A stretch of 64,000 nucleotides of DNA from Rostratula benghalensis (taxonomy: Eukaryota > Chordata > Aves > Charadriiformes > Rostratulidae), in assembly GCA_013399305.1 (NCBI GenBank), contig VXAI01000009.1, positions 1,872,711 to 1,936,710 on the forward strand. Reading direction: 5' to 3'. Within the stretch, counting starts at the first letter, position 1; each line of letters opens with the position of its first letter. Below are positions 45,901-59,411 of this stretch, in pieces. Position numbers and translations under genes: made by a program. Below the pieces are notes generated by a model. The model did not search any database. It saw nothing but the letters and a program-made list of their open reading frames with translations, and had not been told where the DNA came from.

Positions 45901-45989
45901 GGGCCAAATCCTCATATGGTATAAATCGACATAGCTCCATCAAAGTCAATAAAACCATGTTGATTTACACCAGTTGAGAAGCTGATGCA
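45901..45989. mobile_element. Palindromic MITE-like element
   Basis: About 89 bases form an imperfect inverted repeat. The left arm 45911-45934 (CTCATATGGTATAAATC...) pairs with the right arm 45955-45978, with about 19 of 24 positions complementary, around a CCATCAAAGTCAATAAAA spacer. The outer part GGGCCAAATCCTCAT pairs weakly near 45980-45989. The pattern matches ancient reptilian palindromic MITEs (Chompy-type, PIF/Harbinger), recalled from memory. No coding capacity. Confidence 0.55.
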
Positions 45990-47904
45990 TTATAATTTTT
46001 TTACTTGCTTTTAAAAATAAAACCTTATGTGATTGTGTAACCAACATTGCAACAGAAACCAGCATTTTCTTTTGTGAAGTCAAACATGTGCCCTCCCCTT
46101 GACTTTCAAACATTTTCATTTACATAGTCCTTCTATAGTTTTTTTTTCTTCACCTGGCAGAATGCTCCTGCCATCCTTTTTACAGGGCCAGCATCACGAG
46201 CAAGGTACAAACTGGGCTGAATTATGATCAGACACAAAATATTAATTCCATGGATTAATGAGGATGAGGAACAAAATGCTACCACTACTTTTTCCTCACA
46301 AATGAGGAAAAAAAGACTAAGCAAGGCAAAAGAGAAGAAAATAATTTCTCTCCTGGTATTCTGTCTGATCTCCACAAGGCTTTCCAGTTCACTAACATAT
46401 ATTAACAGCAGCAAGCAATTAGCAATCCCTACCCTGGAATGATAGCACTGTAAGCTACTCTTATAGATTAAGTTTCTTACATAAGCTTTAAAATAATAAG
46501 ATGAGACTTATTACACAGTTTACTAAAGCTGATAGAAACTATGTGTGTGCTCTGCCTGGACAAACTCAGATTTCTAAAGTCTCCAGTCTTCACTAAGGGC
46601 TGTCAAACATATGGGGAGTTTTTTGGAAATACTCTTTGTCTCTTGTTCTGATCGAGAGCACAGAGAGATGTTCTGTGGCAAAGCTTTTACACCCATTGCA
46701 GGGGTTCTAGGCATTTCAGTATGCTATGGTGTCAAAGAAATGGCTGGTCTTTCCCCAAACCCTCATTTTTTGGACTGGTTGTTTTAATTGATCTATATTC
46801 AGAAGTTCATGATGATTTCAATAGCAATCTGAACAATTTTATTGCTAATGTTGACATAGTTTTGTACTTGTTCAGCAAATACTTTTAAGAAAACTTATAT
46901 TTATTTATTCTTAGTATTTGGCAGCCTCTCATAGCATGGTGGTAGTTTTATTAAAGTTGGTGGTATTTGCAGGCTGATAACCTTTCATTTCCAATATCTT
47001 ATTTTGAATACTGTAACAGATTAAGGTGAAGTAAAAAATTGCATTCCAAATGATTTTGTGCAAAATCTGGGCAAGATTAAGCTCGCTTTAAAATACATAT
47101 TCCATTGCTCTGGATAACATCTTGAAAATCATTCTATGATGTCTGGAATTCAGTTGCAAAGACGGAATCAGAATTCAGTCACACATTCTGGTCTCTGTTT
47201 TAATATTCGTTATTTAATTCATAGACCAGTCTGAAACACATTCAGAGTTGAATGGAAAACTTTTTGTACTAAGACTTGAAAATTTCCTTGTCATATTTGG
47301 TAGGTACTACTGCACTGCTTATTTTGACTTGGAAAAGATTGCTTATCTCCATTGAACTGTGAACCCTTTGATTTGGGGATCCTGCTTTTACTATAACCAT
47401 CATTTTGTATTGCAGCCTTCATTTTGTGATGACGGTTTGCCACCTGGTTGAATGAATGACTGAGATGTTGATGCAGAGAAATCCAACTCAGATCCTTCAT
47501 TACCTGTCTGTTTCCATGGCAAGATATGACTTGAAAACACAATCTAATCCCTGGAGAAAACAGCGGTTCCCCAAACACCCTCTAAGCAGGTATTTATAGG
47601 CAAGCTCTCTCCAGATCTGTGCAGAGGAAATTAAAATAAAACACAAATTGGCAAACACTTTCCCTTCAGTCAGGATGGAAAGAGCGTAAAGAAAGGTGGT
47701 GGTAGATCTTGCCAAAAAGTTCTGTCACATGTAGGGTAGGACAGCCTTGCATAACATGGGCAAGAAGTTTCAAGTCCTGTTGGGGACAAACAAAAGTCAT
47801 TTGAAAAGTTAGGTCCTGTTCTCCCTGGTACTGACAGGGACAAACAAATCACTCCAGAATGAAACTGCACTAAAAGACAAGGAATCAAAAAGAGGTTTAG
47901 TTAG

Positions 47905-47930
47905 CTAGAATCACAGAATCACAGAAAGTG
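47905..47930 (-). mobile_element. CR1 3'-tail octamer remnant
   Basis: AGAATCACAGAATCACAGAA is the reverse complement of the ATTCTGTGATTCT-type repeats that end CR1 elements. Only the tail repeats are clear; the body to its right is not recognisable. Confidence 0.45.
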
Positions 47931-50900
47931 GGGTCCTTCCCAGGGTTGCAGTTCAGGCTTGCTGACTCTTGGGAGGAGGTTTCTGGGGCTTTCAAGATGC
48001 CAGTTTAATAACCCAGAGCAGTCAAGAGGCTGCTCTCTACAAAGCTGAGCAACAGTCACTTGCCAATGCCCGCACTTGTGAGGCCTCAGCTCTTCCTGGA
48101 AAAGTCACAAATTGCTCTTTGAGGAAGTTGTGTCAGCCAGTATCGAGATGGATGATTTGGGTGTTGCATCCACAGACCATTTGCCAGCGGGTTGGAGACC
48201 AGGGACCTGTCTGGTGCAGTGCCACGTTTTGGGGAGCTTGGCTTCATTTCTGTTTGCTGAAAGTTCATCAAAGCATGGTGCTTCCAATGAAATGCTTCAA
48301 GCTTTGAGCTTGTTTCAGCAGAAAAAAGCAATTCTAACCAGCTCCAACCTAAGGTTCCTTCCTCCAAGCACAAATCATATATGGAAGAGGTGTAGCAGAT
48401 TTAGGTAATGTCTCAGACATGCTTTTCTTTTTATCTACAGCAAAACTTTTATTTTCTTCCAAGGTAAGGCAACAAAGATTGAAAAAAAAAAAAGCACTGT
48501 ACAGCCTTGCCTTAAGCATGCCAAAGCTTTGTGGCATCTTTAGACTGGATTCTTGGCTTTGGAGACTAGAGAAACCTGAAAGTGTACTGGATTTGAAGTC
48601 AAAACAGCTTGTTTCTCAACTTGCTTTCTTCCACAGAGTATTAAAATATTAAGAACACAGGCAAATAATGCTTGGATACAACTCCCTTTGTTTGTGTTGA
48701 GTTGCATTTGTTTGTCTGAAGCCAAACTGGGTGGATGATTTTCCATTCTTTATCTTAGCGGTGAATTGTGTGGTTCTGAAATTTGAATAAGATAAGATCA
48801 CAAACAAGTAAAAACATGTGGAGGCTGAAAAATCAATATGTTTCAAAGGAACGGTTGAGAAACAAATTATTCCTGTAATAATAGGCTGAAAACTGGGTTT
48901 AGGGATTCTGCTTGTGCTGATAGCATTACTAACAGCTAAAGCAGTATTATAAGGAATTTGATGTGCCTCCATAGTTTGATGTTAATCACGCCATCACCTA
49001 GAAATAAGGTACTCAAAAGGCTAATAATGGGAAAGTGCAACATTAGGGATTTTTTTAAGCTTCTCGATCTTTGTGTAATAATTAGATCTTAACAGCTGTA
49101 CTTCTTTTTAATCACTCATGCTGAGATCTGCTCTTCCCATTTATCCTGAGATCTTCTAATAGTTCAGTTGAATTATTCAGAATGACTCTCTCTTGCTAAG
49201 ATGTTCCTGTTTTTCAGTTCAGGACTCAACGTCATTGTCACCAAAGAGTGGCAGAATTCCTGCTAACTTAATCACATTCAGACCTATACCATGCCTAACA
49301 TCAGAAAGCCATTAATAACTAGCTTATACCAACCCAAGTCTGTTCTGTTGGTGATGACACATCTTAAAAATAGTTTCCTCTGAATGAAATCTACATTTCT
49401 GTCCTGAATTATTACTTGCAGAGAGTCACTCTTTCGGTAACCCTTATGTTTTGCTGAAACAAAACACTTGTTGCCCTTGAGAAACACCTGAATAAGCCAT
49501 GCCTAATATGATACAATTTGAGAATAATGAAAGGCAGTAACTGTAAACTGTAAGCCAGCAGTAATAAAAAGATTTCCTTTGTCAACTGAATCTGAATTTT
49601 TTTTTCTTTCAGCCCCTGCTTCACTTAGGGCATTTAGGAATGGTGTAGGAGTCAAACATTGGACTTTAAAAAAATAATCCACAGAATCCCCAGTCTCTGT
49701 GTCTGGTACATAATTCATGAGGACAGAACCAAACATCCCCTGTTTATATTTCTGTCTATATGCTGAAGTCTCCTGAGTGCTGGCTTTGTCTACAAGCAAG
49801 CCATATACGTACTGTAAACATCTGTGTATTCATAGGAGAGAATTCCCCAAATTCTCATCACCTCACCAGATGACTGACTTTTTAAAAAAAGCTATACATG
49901 CATTAACAGTCTCATCCCCTCTGCAGGTATTTGTTTGGTCGACAGCATTCTTTAGAGAAATGCTGTGTTGGCAGAAAAAGAGACAGGTTGTTGAGTTATG
50001 AGGCTGTGGAAGGATTGTGGTAGGCAGGACTCAGCAGCTATGAACAGAGCAGTAAACCAAGACAGGTGTCAATTCAGTCTTTCAACAAAGATAGAGTGAC
50101 TCAACTGGCATATTGAGGCACACCATGCACCAGACTTATCTGCTTAGTTCCATATAAAAGTATTAAAGCAAAAAGCCAAGGGGAAAAAAAAAATTAAAAA
50201 AAAACAAAGGAAAAAACCCACTCGGTAATCAGCAGAACTACATCTTCCCAGTGAGGATCGTACTACCAGTGCTTAGGTTTGGACTAGATACCTCAACTGA
50301 GAGCATGCAAGAAGTTCCCAGTCCAGTTTCTTTGGTTTTCATGAGACGGGGGAGCTTAACTTACAAAAGAAAAATCCCCACAAATGATGTTAAATGGCAG
50401 AGGAAAGAGAAGGAATAAAAGAAGAAGACCTACTTTTTAACCTATTTAACAATAATGGTAAATTATTTTATCTACATGTCCCTGAAGTTCCATTTTATTG
50501 GAAGTTTTACAATAACTGTGAAATCGCCTGTTACTTGCCAATTCTAGTATAACTTTGAATAATCAAAGTGTTACAAATCAAAGTTAATCAAAGTGTTAAA
50601 AGGGATGTTTATGATGGGATGATTAAGAGTGGCAGTTGGAAGGGATGAGGGCTGGAAACAAAGGTAAGGCCAGAGACAGTGCGTGGGACTGGGGCGTGTG
50701 TTGTTTGAAAGGTAAAACCTCTTGCAGTGCTTGGAGGAGCCTCACACATGTAGTGTTAGAAGCCACCATCATTTCCAAGGGAATGGGGCTTTCTAGCCTG
50801 GAGAAGCCCGAGTGAAACATTAAATCTGGTCAAATTTGGTAATTTTTGTTAGAATGTGGCCTGGTCCTGTTCTAGGAAGATTTGCAGTGTTGTGAATTGA

Positions 50901-53051
50901 TCCTATCACTTACAGGTCAGTAATTCCTAACTCTGTCTTTCTGGTGCATTGCCAACAGTTAGCTCCACATCTGGGATCCTTCTGAAGCAGTGGGAGCTTG
51001 CTTAGATCCCAGAACTGGTATCCCAGCCCTTCTGAGTCCCTCTTGCTCCTCTAACCCAACCCTGGCTGTAACCATCTCCCTGTTTGCTGGGGCAGTGATC
51101 CACAGCTGGGTTCCCTGGGGGAAGAGAGTGTGCCCCTGGGGAGAGGCTGTGTAGTAGAGGTGGGAGGAGGTAGCCTCCTGCAACAGGGAGAAAGGGGCCA
51201 GCACTTGGAAGATCAGGAATCTCACTCTGTGGGCTGCTTGCCCAAGCCATTCAAAGGTTAGTCCTGTTGTAACAAGTCCATTTTCTACCCCATGGTAACA
51301 CCATTCAGCATGTGCCATCGACACCTGCATTGCAGCTTTCAACAAAATCCGCTGAAGTCCGTCATGTGTTACTGCCAAATTGACGGGTAAGAGCTGTATT
51401 CAAAATAAAAATCAAAATACAGTGTGGCATTAACAAGATACAAATGGAATTCATCCAGTAATACAGACATGGTCTCTATTTTTTTCTACAAAGATGAATG
51501 TGGCCCTAGCTTGAAACATATCATAATATGCATTACATGTCATGAATAAGAAAACCACTTATGACAGAGTACCCAATGGCATCTGCCATTACAAGTTACT
51601 TAAAAGCATTCTTAAATACTATAAATATCCCAAGGAACTGTGACTTCTTTCTCCCCTGAAAACTTCTTGTAACATCAGCACAAACTAACTTTTGATGCAC
51701 TGTTTACTGCTGTAAAACTGGATACGACAGTCCAGTGCTGAGCTGTTTCTGATTGATAAGGATGCACTTAAAGTAATAGTAGCCATTTATTTTTCCTAAT
51801 GATCTAAAATATTCTGGAACTAGAAATTAAAAAGAAACAACACCAACACCACCACAAAACAAAATGAAACAAAAAAACTCAAAACCCAAGAAGCTGAAAG
51901 GGCAATATAAACCGAAAATGTTATAAATCTAGTATTTTAAAACCAGGCACTGAAAAGCAAGGTGAAAATCACCTTGTACAAATAACACTTATATATGGCT
52001 TTCCTTGAAGAGTGTCAGAATAGCAAGTCAGCTTAATCATTTGGTGCACAATCTTTTTCTTATCTTTTCATGAGACAAAGTTCATGTGAAGTGATAAAGA
52101 GATGGAGCAAATTAGGAGAATGCAAGTGCTGAAATGATGAAAAGGGTACTTTCAAACAGGTAGCTGTGTTGCCTTTTAATTTTTTTTTTGGCTGTCATGT
52201 TTTCATCGCTGTTGCTGCCTGACCTTCCCGAAATATGGTACTGATGAAATCCCTTCTTTGAAACAGGGCTTTGTGCACCTGCAGGAACAGAGGACGGGAT
52301 GTGATAGTAACTTATGCCAGTGAAGCAGTTTTAAACTGGCTGAAATCAGCATCTTTCTCAGGTGTCCTTGTTCTGTTCCCTTCTCAGTCAAACCTGGAAA
52401 GAGACTAGCCCGTGTTTGGAGAACCTTAGCTGTCATTTCATTTTGTTAAAGAAGTGCTGCAAGTTTATGGTGTCTCTAGATAAGGGGTTTTTTTTATGTG
52501 TCACCTACTACACTTTAAATTACTATGAACCTATCTCTGCACTGTCTAGGCTGCTTACTGTACTGGCAACCAAACTAGTTTAGTCTGAGGGTGTGAAGTC
52601 CTCTTTGCTTCATAACTGGCATCACCTATCTCTTAGAACACATTGAGTGTTCCTCCCACTAAACATCTGATTGTCATAAACGGGGAAAATAACATTTTCT
52701 TCCTGGCTTTAGAAGTTATTATTGGAGTCTTTGAATTAGCCTGTCTATCAGGAGGCCAAAGGGGTAGTGCCAGCTCTAGCCCTTCCTCTAAAGTCTTTGT
52801 AAATAAACAGACAGTGAGCAATTTCTTGTTCCCAAATCCTGTGCTTGTCCCTCAGGCCCATTCAATGCCCCAAAGGGCTCGTTCTCTCTCTTTTCCTTCT
52901 TCTTCCTTCTGACACAGTGTAATACCCAGTCAGCCCCAGGATCTGTAGCTAGTTGTAAAAGGGCAAAGGTTTTTACATGACTCTAGGCAACAGGAACACA
53001 AAAACAAAATTTCCGTCCCCTTGCTCTAGGCAACTGCTAAGACAGAGGGTT

Positions 53052-53120
53052 GGTTTTTTGTTCTGTTTTGTTTTGGGGTTGTTGTTTGGTGGGTTGGGTT
53101 TTGCGTTTGGATTTTTTTTC
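53052..53120. repeat. G/T-rich low-complexity tract
   Basis: TTGTTCTGTTTTGTTTTGGG and a following GTTGTTTGGTGGGTTGGG form a strand-asymmetric G/T tract, the complement in type of the A/C tract at 38.4 kb. Confidence 0.8.
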
Positions 53121-54892
53121 CTGGAGGCAGTGCCTTTGCTCTTAATTCATTCACATCAGCCTAGGAAAATCACACGTACTGCCTGGACTACTACTTGCTC
53201 AGGCCTTTAGGTTCAACCCACTGCTTTGGATAGCTGCTACCTCAGTGTTTCCAGTCATCCCTGTACAAAGACACTATCTTGGAGCACCCTCCAGTTAGCT
53301 TGAAAAAAGAGACAGTAGGGCAGCCAGCTGTATAAATCAACTGTACGACTGTCAACAGATTAAAGCCTTTTGATGTTGATTATTAACAGTTTTCAACATT
53401 GTAAAATGTTGACTCTTTTTTATTACTCCGCAAAGTCTCATTACTTCCTCACCAGACAGAAGCTTCAGAGCGTGTTTGTATAAAACAAGCAACAGGAATT
53501 CTAAAATGATACCTGGGCTGATTCACTAGAGTCCAAGGAAAAGCAAACAGGCCTGAGCCCTATCAGTTGACATTAAAAAAATAATAGTTCCGCAATGATG
53601 ATTCTATCCTATCTCCAAAGACGAAGAATTAAAAAACCAAAGCCCTTTGCTTCTTTGCTTATCTTCTGGGAGTCAGAGTTGGGAAGCGGGGGAGTGTAGG
53701 CTGTCTCAGTGGGTCTATGCCCTGTTCCTGGAGAAGTGGAAATAGTTATGGCTGGGGCAGCTAGGCTGGCTCTAGACATGTTTTGAACCCTTGGAGTAGT
53801 GCCAAGGACCTGGCTCAACCGATAGATTTTTGTTTTCGAGTTGCGTAAGCGCAAGTAACCTGCAAGACTTGATTATTTTTTTGGCACAATGGTTAAGTTC
53901 AGGTAAGATTATTTAAATAGCAGCTACAATAGGACCCATCTAAGCACTTTTCACTTCACCTTAATCGTCCTCCCAGGCGCTGCATCCTTACTTCTAGGCC
54001 TTTGGGTCCCGATCTTACAGCTGCAGAAGTGGTTTGACATACTGAACACCATCAAATCTTTAAAGATCCTGCCCACAAAGGATTTGTGTGTGTGTATTCA
54101 CCTGCTCCTTCAGAAAAACTGCAGATCATATTAATCCATATTATTTTTATGAGGAAATACTGATCAGGATTCATAATGAACTGGAAAGTAATATCAGTGT
54201 GATTGAACTCACGGGGGGCAACATTCCCTCCTTCTGGATACTTTTTCATGTTACTACTCACTATTCCTTTAATTTTTTTCAAAGGTCAGGCACACTAATG
54301 AGCTTTTCCTCTCACAGACAGTTTGCAAAGGCTTTGAAACATACTTGTGTGGGGAAAATACTTAGGTCTTGAAATACACGGCTGTCACTAGCTAAAAAGA
54401 ATTAATAAATTACATTTAAGTGTAAAGAAAATAGTGTGTAAGCCAGTTGGTAGGGCTGGATTTCCAGCTTTACTAATACTATAGGAGGGAAGCATATTAT
54501 ATCACGTATTTCAGATACTTCAAGGCAAATCTCCCTTTGGTGGGACACATGCACCAGTCAGCTAATACAGAATTAGGCAGAGTTGCTACACAGGCAAACT
54601 CCAGACAGAAGGAATTTAATCTCAAATAACACTAAAACTAGTCTATGTACAAAGCTCACACTGGCTCATTTAGATCACTTTTTATGCCTACCTAATTAAA
54701 CATCTTTAAAACCCTGTGTTAATGTGCTAATATAACATTTATACCTTGTTTCTCAGTGTTTCAACCCAACAGTTCACACGACAGCAGCTAAACTGATGCC
54801 AAAATAACTCTAGTTAAACTAGTTCATGGTCTGGTCTGCATGCAAAGCTCATGATACACCAAAGATTAGGATTTAGGAGCAGACTATGTTAC

Positions 54893-54916
54893 AAAAAAAA
54901 AAAAAAAAAAAAAAAA
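54893..54916. repeat. Poly-A tract (24 nt)
   Basis: Uninterrupted run of 24 A with no recognised element upstream. Confidence 0.85.
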
Positions 54917-55229
54917 GAGGAGTCATGAAAGTTCCCTCCTGCATTCCCTAACACTGTGAAACCATAATAATTTACAGGGGCTTTTATCCTTCCACAAATC
55001 CTTATGAGTTGATAGTTTATGAAATAAAAAGGGGCAGATGGGACAGACCTTAATTTTACAAAAAAGGATGGTCACATGCACAAGGTTTATACACCGTGGA
55101 AATACGAGACCAGTTATATAGATTAATTCAGGTTAAACTGAAGAAACAAAGTCCAGTTTATTTCCAGCAGCATTTTGTTGTTCAACCCCCACTGGAACTG
55201 ATTACATTTAACGACTCTCAGCAGAAGGC

Positions 55230-56290
55230 CCTCTTATTTTAGGAGAGGTTTTAGATGTACACCGCGCACCGATGCCGAGCATGGGATATGGTCTGGCTGG
55301 TGTGCGAGGAACTGCGCCCCTTCTTCACCATCAACCGACGGGGCGGCCAAACCCGCTGCCAGAAACCCACACATTCCAAAGCTCTCCCATGGCTTGGGGC
55401 CAGAAGACTCTTCCAGCCCAATTTTGGCAAAGGCCTTCAAGGTGGAGAGGACTGTGGGCCTCCACAGGGGAGAGGGTCATAATCTTCATGGTGGGCCACC
55501 AGTGCACGACTGTCACACTGGGGCCAGTGCCTGCCCTGGTGGCTGCTGAGGTTCACAGACTGCCATTTGGAGACAAATGCCAGATGCCTGGAGCAGCTCA
55601 AGGTGACGGACTGTGTGGCCTTTCCGTGGCAGCCATGGCCCCGAGCCTTCCTCCTCAGGCTGCCCGCTTGGGGAAGGGCGACAGTCAGCCTCCCTGGCAG
55701 AGGGGTTGGACAATCTGTGAGGGCTTTCCCTGCAATGCCCCCTCCCGCCTCCTCGGCCTGCTCGGGTTAAGCTTTAACCAGCCGCCTATGTTGCCGGGCA
55801 AGCGTGCAGCCGCCGCCGCCGCAAACCATCGGCTGGCGAAGGGGCTTCGCCACGCGGCCGCCATTTCCCCACCCAGAGACCCCCGCAGCGGGACCCCCGT
55901 GCCCAGCGAGACCCCCGCCCCCATCCGCCGCCGCCAGGGGGCGCCCCCGCTGGGCCACCTGCCCCGGCCCCGGCCCCGGCTCCAGGCCCGGCCCCAGCCC
56001 GGTTGGCAGCGCCCGCGGCCGGGCTGGTGGCAGTGCTGGTGCCCAGGGTGTCGCCTCCAGCGGCAGCCTGCCCTGCCAGCCTCGCCTCCTCCTTGCCACC
56101 AGACTGCGGGACTTGAGGCCCCTTGGTGGATGGGTGTCCCCGTCCCCACAGCAAGGCCAAACCACTCCGGGTGTAGGCAGTGGTGAAGCTGCGAGGAGGG
56201 GCATGGAAAGAGCCAGGTGCCCAGGCCTTCCTCAAGGAAACCGGGAGGGAGCTGTGCGTGTAGGTTGTAGTGAGGTGGGCATTGGTCTCT
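55230..56290. other. Orphan GC-rich segment with CpG island core
   Basis: One kilobase of GC-rich DNA in AT-rich surroundings; the CpG-dense core is about 55750-56080. It contains GTTGCCGGGCAAG (55790-55802, RFX X-box-like), GCGGCCGCCATTT (55854-55866, YY1-type on the minus strand) and CCGCCG and CCCCGG repeats. On minus, an ATG at 55864 in a good context opens a 59-codon frame starting MAAAWRSPFASRWF. Long frames exist on both strands, as expected in GC-rich DNA, and none has a recognised domain. It could be a promoter of an unannotated transcript, a retrocopy of a GC-rich gene, or a mobile element 5' region. Confidence 0.5.
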
Positions 56291-56294
56291 TCTC

Positions 56295-56588
56295 CCAAGT
56301 AACAAGACAACAGGACAAGAGGAAACAACCTCAAGTTGCAGCAGGAGAAGTTTAAGGTGGATATTACAAAAAATGTCTTCACCAAAAGGTTTATCAAGCA
56401 CTGGAACAGGCTGCCCAGGGAAGTGGTGGAATCACCATCCCTGGAGGTATTTAAAAGACATTTACAAGACATGTACAAGACATGTGCTGAGGGACATAGC
56501 ATAGTGGTAACATGGCAATGCTGAGGTTAATGGTTGGACTCGACCTTAAAGGTCTCTTCCAACCTAGATAATTTGATGATTCTATGAA
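56295..56588 (+). mobile_element. CR1 LINE 3' fragment with ORF2 C-terminus
   Basis: About 290 bases match the 3' end of avian CR1. The first part still reads through in frame as KFKVDITKNVFTKRFIKHWN then RLPREVVESPSLEVFKRHLQ, the C-terminal tail of CR1 ORF2. It is followed by the 3' UTR (GGTTGGACTCGACCTTAAAG, GTCTCTTCCAACC) and the terminal GATGATTCTATGA. It is 5'-truncated, as most CR1 copies are, and is the youngest-looking CR1 here. Confidence 0.92.
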
Positions 56589-59130
56589 GGTCCCACTGTC
56601 ACCCAGGCACTGTGGCAGGGCCCTGGCTGTTAAAAAACAGCTGGTGTAGGAGCGGTTCCAGCCGCCTCCTCACTCATCACAAAACACATAGTTCCCAAAA
56701 GGGTTTTTCTCCCAGATCCCGCAGTGAGCACCAAACTCTGCCAAGCCCCACTGATGGGCCAGCCTGCAGAGCTGGTGCCCACCAAGGTGGCAGCGTTGGC
56801 CTAAACCAAGAAACAAATTGATGGCAGTGAGTAGAGACTTCTTTGGCAGCATCTACTGATTCACACAGTTGGACCAGGCTTTGCCAGCCGGCAGATCACC
56901 GCTTCTATTTGCTTCTGCAAAGTCATTTGGAAAGTCACAACTGTTCATAACCAGGTTTTATGTGAACATTAAGAAGAATTAATATGTGTTGGCCTCAGAG
57001 ATGGGCTGTAGTCATGGGCTGTTGTGGAACTCATTGAGAATCTGACCATCGGCACAGATCCAGGCTGTGTTTCCTGGCATACCTTTCCCTTTCCTCCTCC
57101 CAGTTTTTACAACAAATTGTCCTCCTGCCAGGAGATTCCTTCAGAGTGTGTGAATGAAGTATTATTCGGGGAGGGGGGAAAGTGTTTTATTTCAACTTAT
57201 GTCAGCTGTTAAACATTTTTATCCAAGCATGTGCGCGTGCAATATGCACAAGTATTAGATAATGCTAAGGTTGTAACTCCTTTTGCTGCTAAACACTCAG
57301 TTGTACAACAGTCAAGAAATGGAGAATTGAGGTCATGTGTATGCCTTGAATAATTAAAAACCTATCTACGAAGCAGGAAATTCACTGAACTTTAGTTTTC
57401 TCAGAGGCACAACACACCCACTCACAGACATAAGAAAACTAAAATCAAGGTAGTTCAGGGCAGTGATGGGAAGGCACAGGCATTTTTAAACCTGATATGA
57501 CCTTTTAAACCTTTCTCTGTGGTACTGACTTTAGTGGGGGTACTTACCAAGGTAAGGAATACAAGAACTGTCTTGCACACTTTCTCCTCTTTCTCATTAT
57601 TAGCTGACCTCAGATGAGTGTAACTGAAAGCTGTTTTTGAAGGAAGGTTCTAACCCATTGCATCCATTAGGGACTAGGCAGAGTTGTAGGTGACCTTTTG
57701 CTTTGCCTTAATGGAGGCTTGCACTTCATAGTAATTTTCTGATTTCTGGGGAACAAGTGATGTCCACCTGATACATGCCTGTCCCTGGATCTGTGAGAGG
57801 AGAGAGAATTATCACGTAGGCTGTGTCTCAGGAGCTCTCTCTTTGGAGGATCTCCCTTAAGTACCCTGTTCCCCTAAAGACATGGCCATGACGTAGTATG
57901 GTGGACTCCCCTCCAGCTTTAGGACTCAGCATGCCAGGCTCAGATCACTCTGCTGGCACCCTGTTAAGACAAGCAGTTACGAAAAAGCAGTGTTCTGCAA
58001 AAGCATGAGATCAAAACTGCAGCTTATTTCATACCCAAGGCAAGCCACCACTTTACTGCAGCCCTTGTCTGCCTGGGCTGCACTGGTGGCCAGGGTCTAA
58101 GCATATGCAGCAGCATCGTGGTGGGGCTGTTCCATGCACACACACCATGACACCATGAAACCTGTGTGTTGTCCAGTGGGGAGACATTAAGAGTCTCTGT
58201 TGAGCCAAGCTGACACTCCAGCAGCTACTGGGTTCTTCAACTGTGCTCTTACGTGGCATTTGCCATAGGAATAGTGCCTAGATGAGAGTTAATCCTTTTG
58301 CCTCATCTTTGATAAAGCCCTCTATGAGACCCGAGTAGCAAGACAGAAGAAAATAAGGTCTCCTATTAAGGAGTCTCATATTAAATGGATAAGTAAGTCA
58401 GAATACTAGTCACGGTCATGAGTCATCACATTTGTCGAATGAATGGCTCTATGAAAACCCAACAGGGTCTGTATTTAAGCAGAATTGTGTGTTCTACCTT
58501 GGCTCATCACTGTAGTCTTTGACTAAATAAGCCGTATCAGCTACTGGGCCAGCTTCTCTTCACGTGCTCCTCAAGAGAAATTGCACTGCACGGGATCTTT
58601 TTCAATATGCAAGCAGGCTTGTCTAATCTCAATATTTCTGAAAAGAAAAATTGGGACTGTATAGTCATATGAAAAAAATCATAAAGTAGCATCCTTGAAG
58701 ACATCAACTGGACAGAGAGGTGTTCAATATAAGTAAGATGAATGCAAACTTAATAAACGATTTGAGAGTGCTCAGTCTTAAATTCGGCTGCATAAAGAAT
58801 ATCTTTATCGGTTCAGATCCAGGTTTCAAACGTGTTGATGCAGGATATTTATAACTCTTCTAAAATGCCATACTTCACTCTAACAGTGACAATGTGCGTA
58901 TGTAGCAAAAGATAGCAAATTCACCCATCACTCATTCAAAATCATTCATCAGTCATCATTCATTCTAAATATTGGTTAGCAATGAGAAATTCAGAATATT
59001 TTACTGTCAGAAAATCACAGTAGTGTCAATACTCTTGTATCCTGTGCACTACAACTGTAACTAAAAAAATGCAGTACCAGTCCCCTCAGAATTTAAGCTG
59101 TTTTCAGAGACACTGTTAGGAAATGGATAG
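56589..59130. other. Intergenic, nothing recognised
   Basis: Mixed composition with only short frames. A CATTCAT-rich patch lies near 58925-58970. No element or gene is recognisable. Confidence 0.5.
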
Positions 59131-59411
59131 TGGTTTCACAACATCGTTTTATTGTTTTGTAATCAGGTTAGAGGCCAGTCATACGTGGTCATCGCTGCAA
59201 AGTAGATGAGGTCAGAGTTCCCCCCCCCGAGTGTAAGGTTATCAGCTTAAATACCTTTAATAGCCCTTTCTGAGAGGAAAAAAAATAGGATATGATTAAA
59301 ATAAACTTTAAAAGAACCATGAAACATGCAGTATCCATTAAAAGCAGGGAGAACTGTATGTCTAAATCCTTTTAAACTGTGAAAAAAAATAAATGAAGAA
59401 GATGGGATACC

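Larger units (their letters stand above)
42531..47904. other. Intergenic, repeats only
   Basis: AT-rich, with small AT/CA microsatellites (for example 43890-43940), the 32-bp tandem duplication at 44996, two palindromic-element fragments (45509, 45901) and a possible MIR-like piece near 46270-46345. No credible exon was seen. Confidence 0.6.
47931..55229. other. Intergenic, no convincing gene
   Basis: AT-rich, with A runs (50185-50215), a G/T-rich tract at 53052-53120 and a 24-nt A run at 54893. No domain-bearing open frame and no splice-bounded conserved segment were seen. Confidence 0.55.

Noticed and set aside
55272..56502. Open frames of 238-304 codons on both strands in the orphan CpG island
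   Set aside because: Overlapping frames in GC-rich DNA without recognisable domains; several run into the CR1 fragment, so they are not evidence for a gene by themselves.
58805..58820. GGTTCAGATCC as a tRNA B box
   Set aside because: No matching A box, cloverleaf or T run is visible around it.
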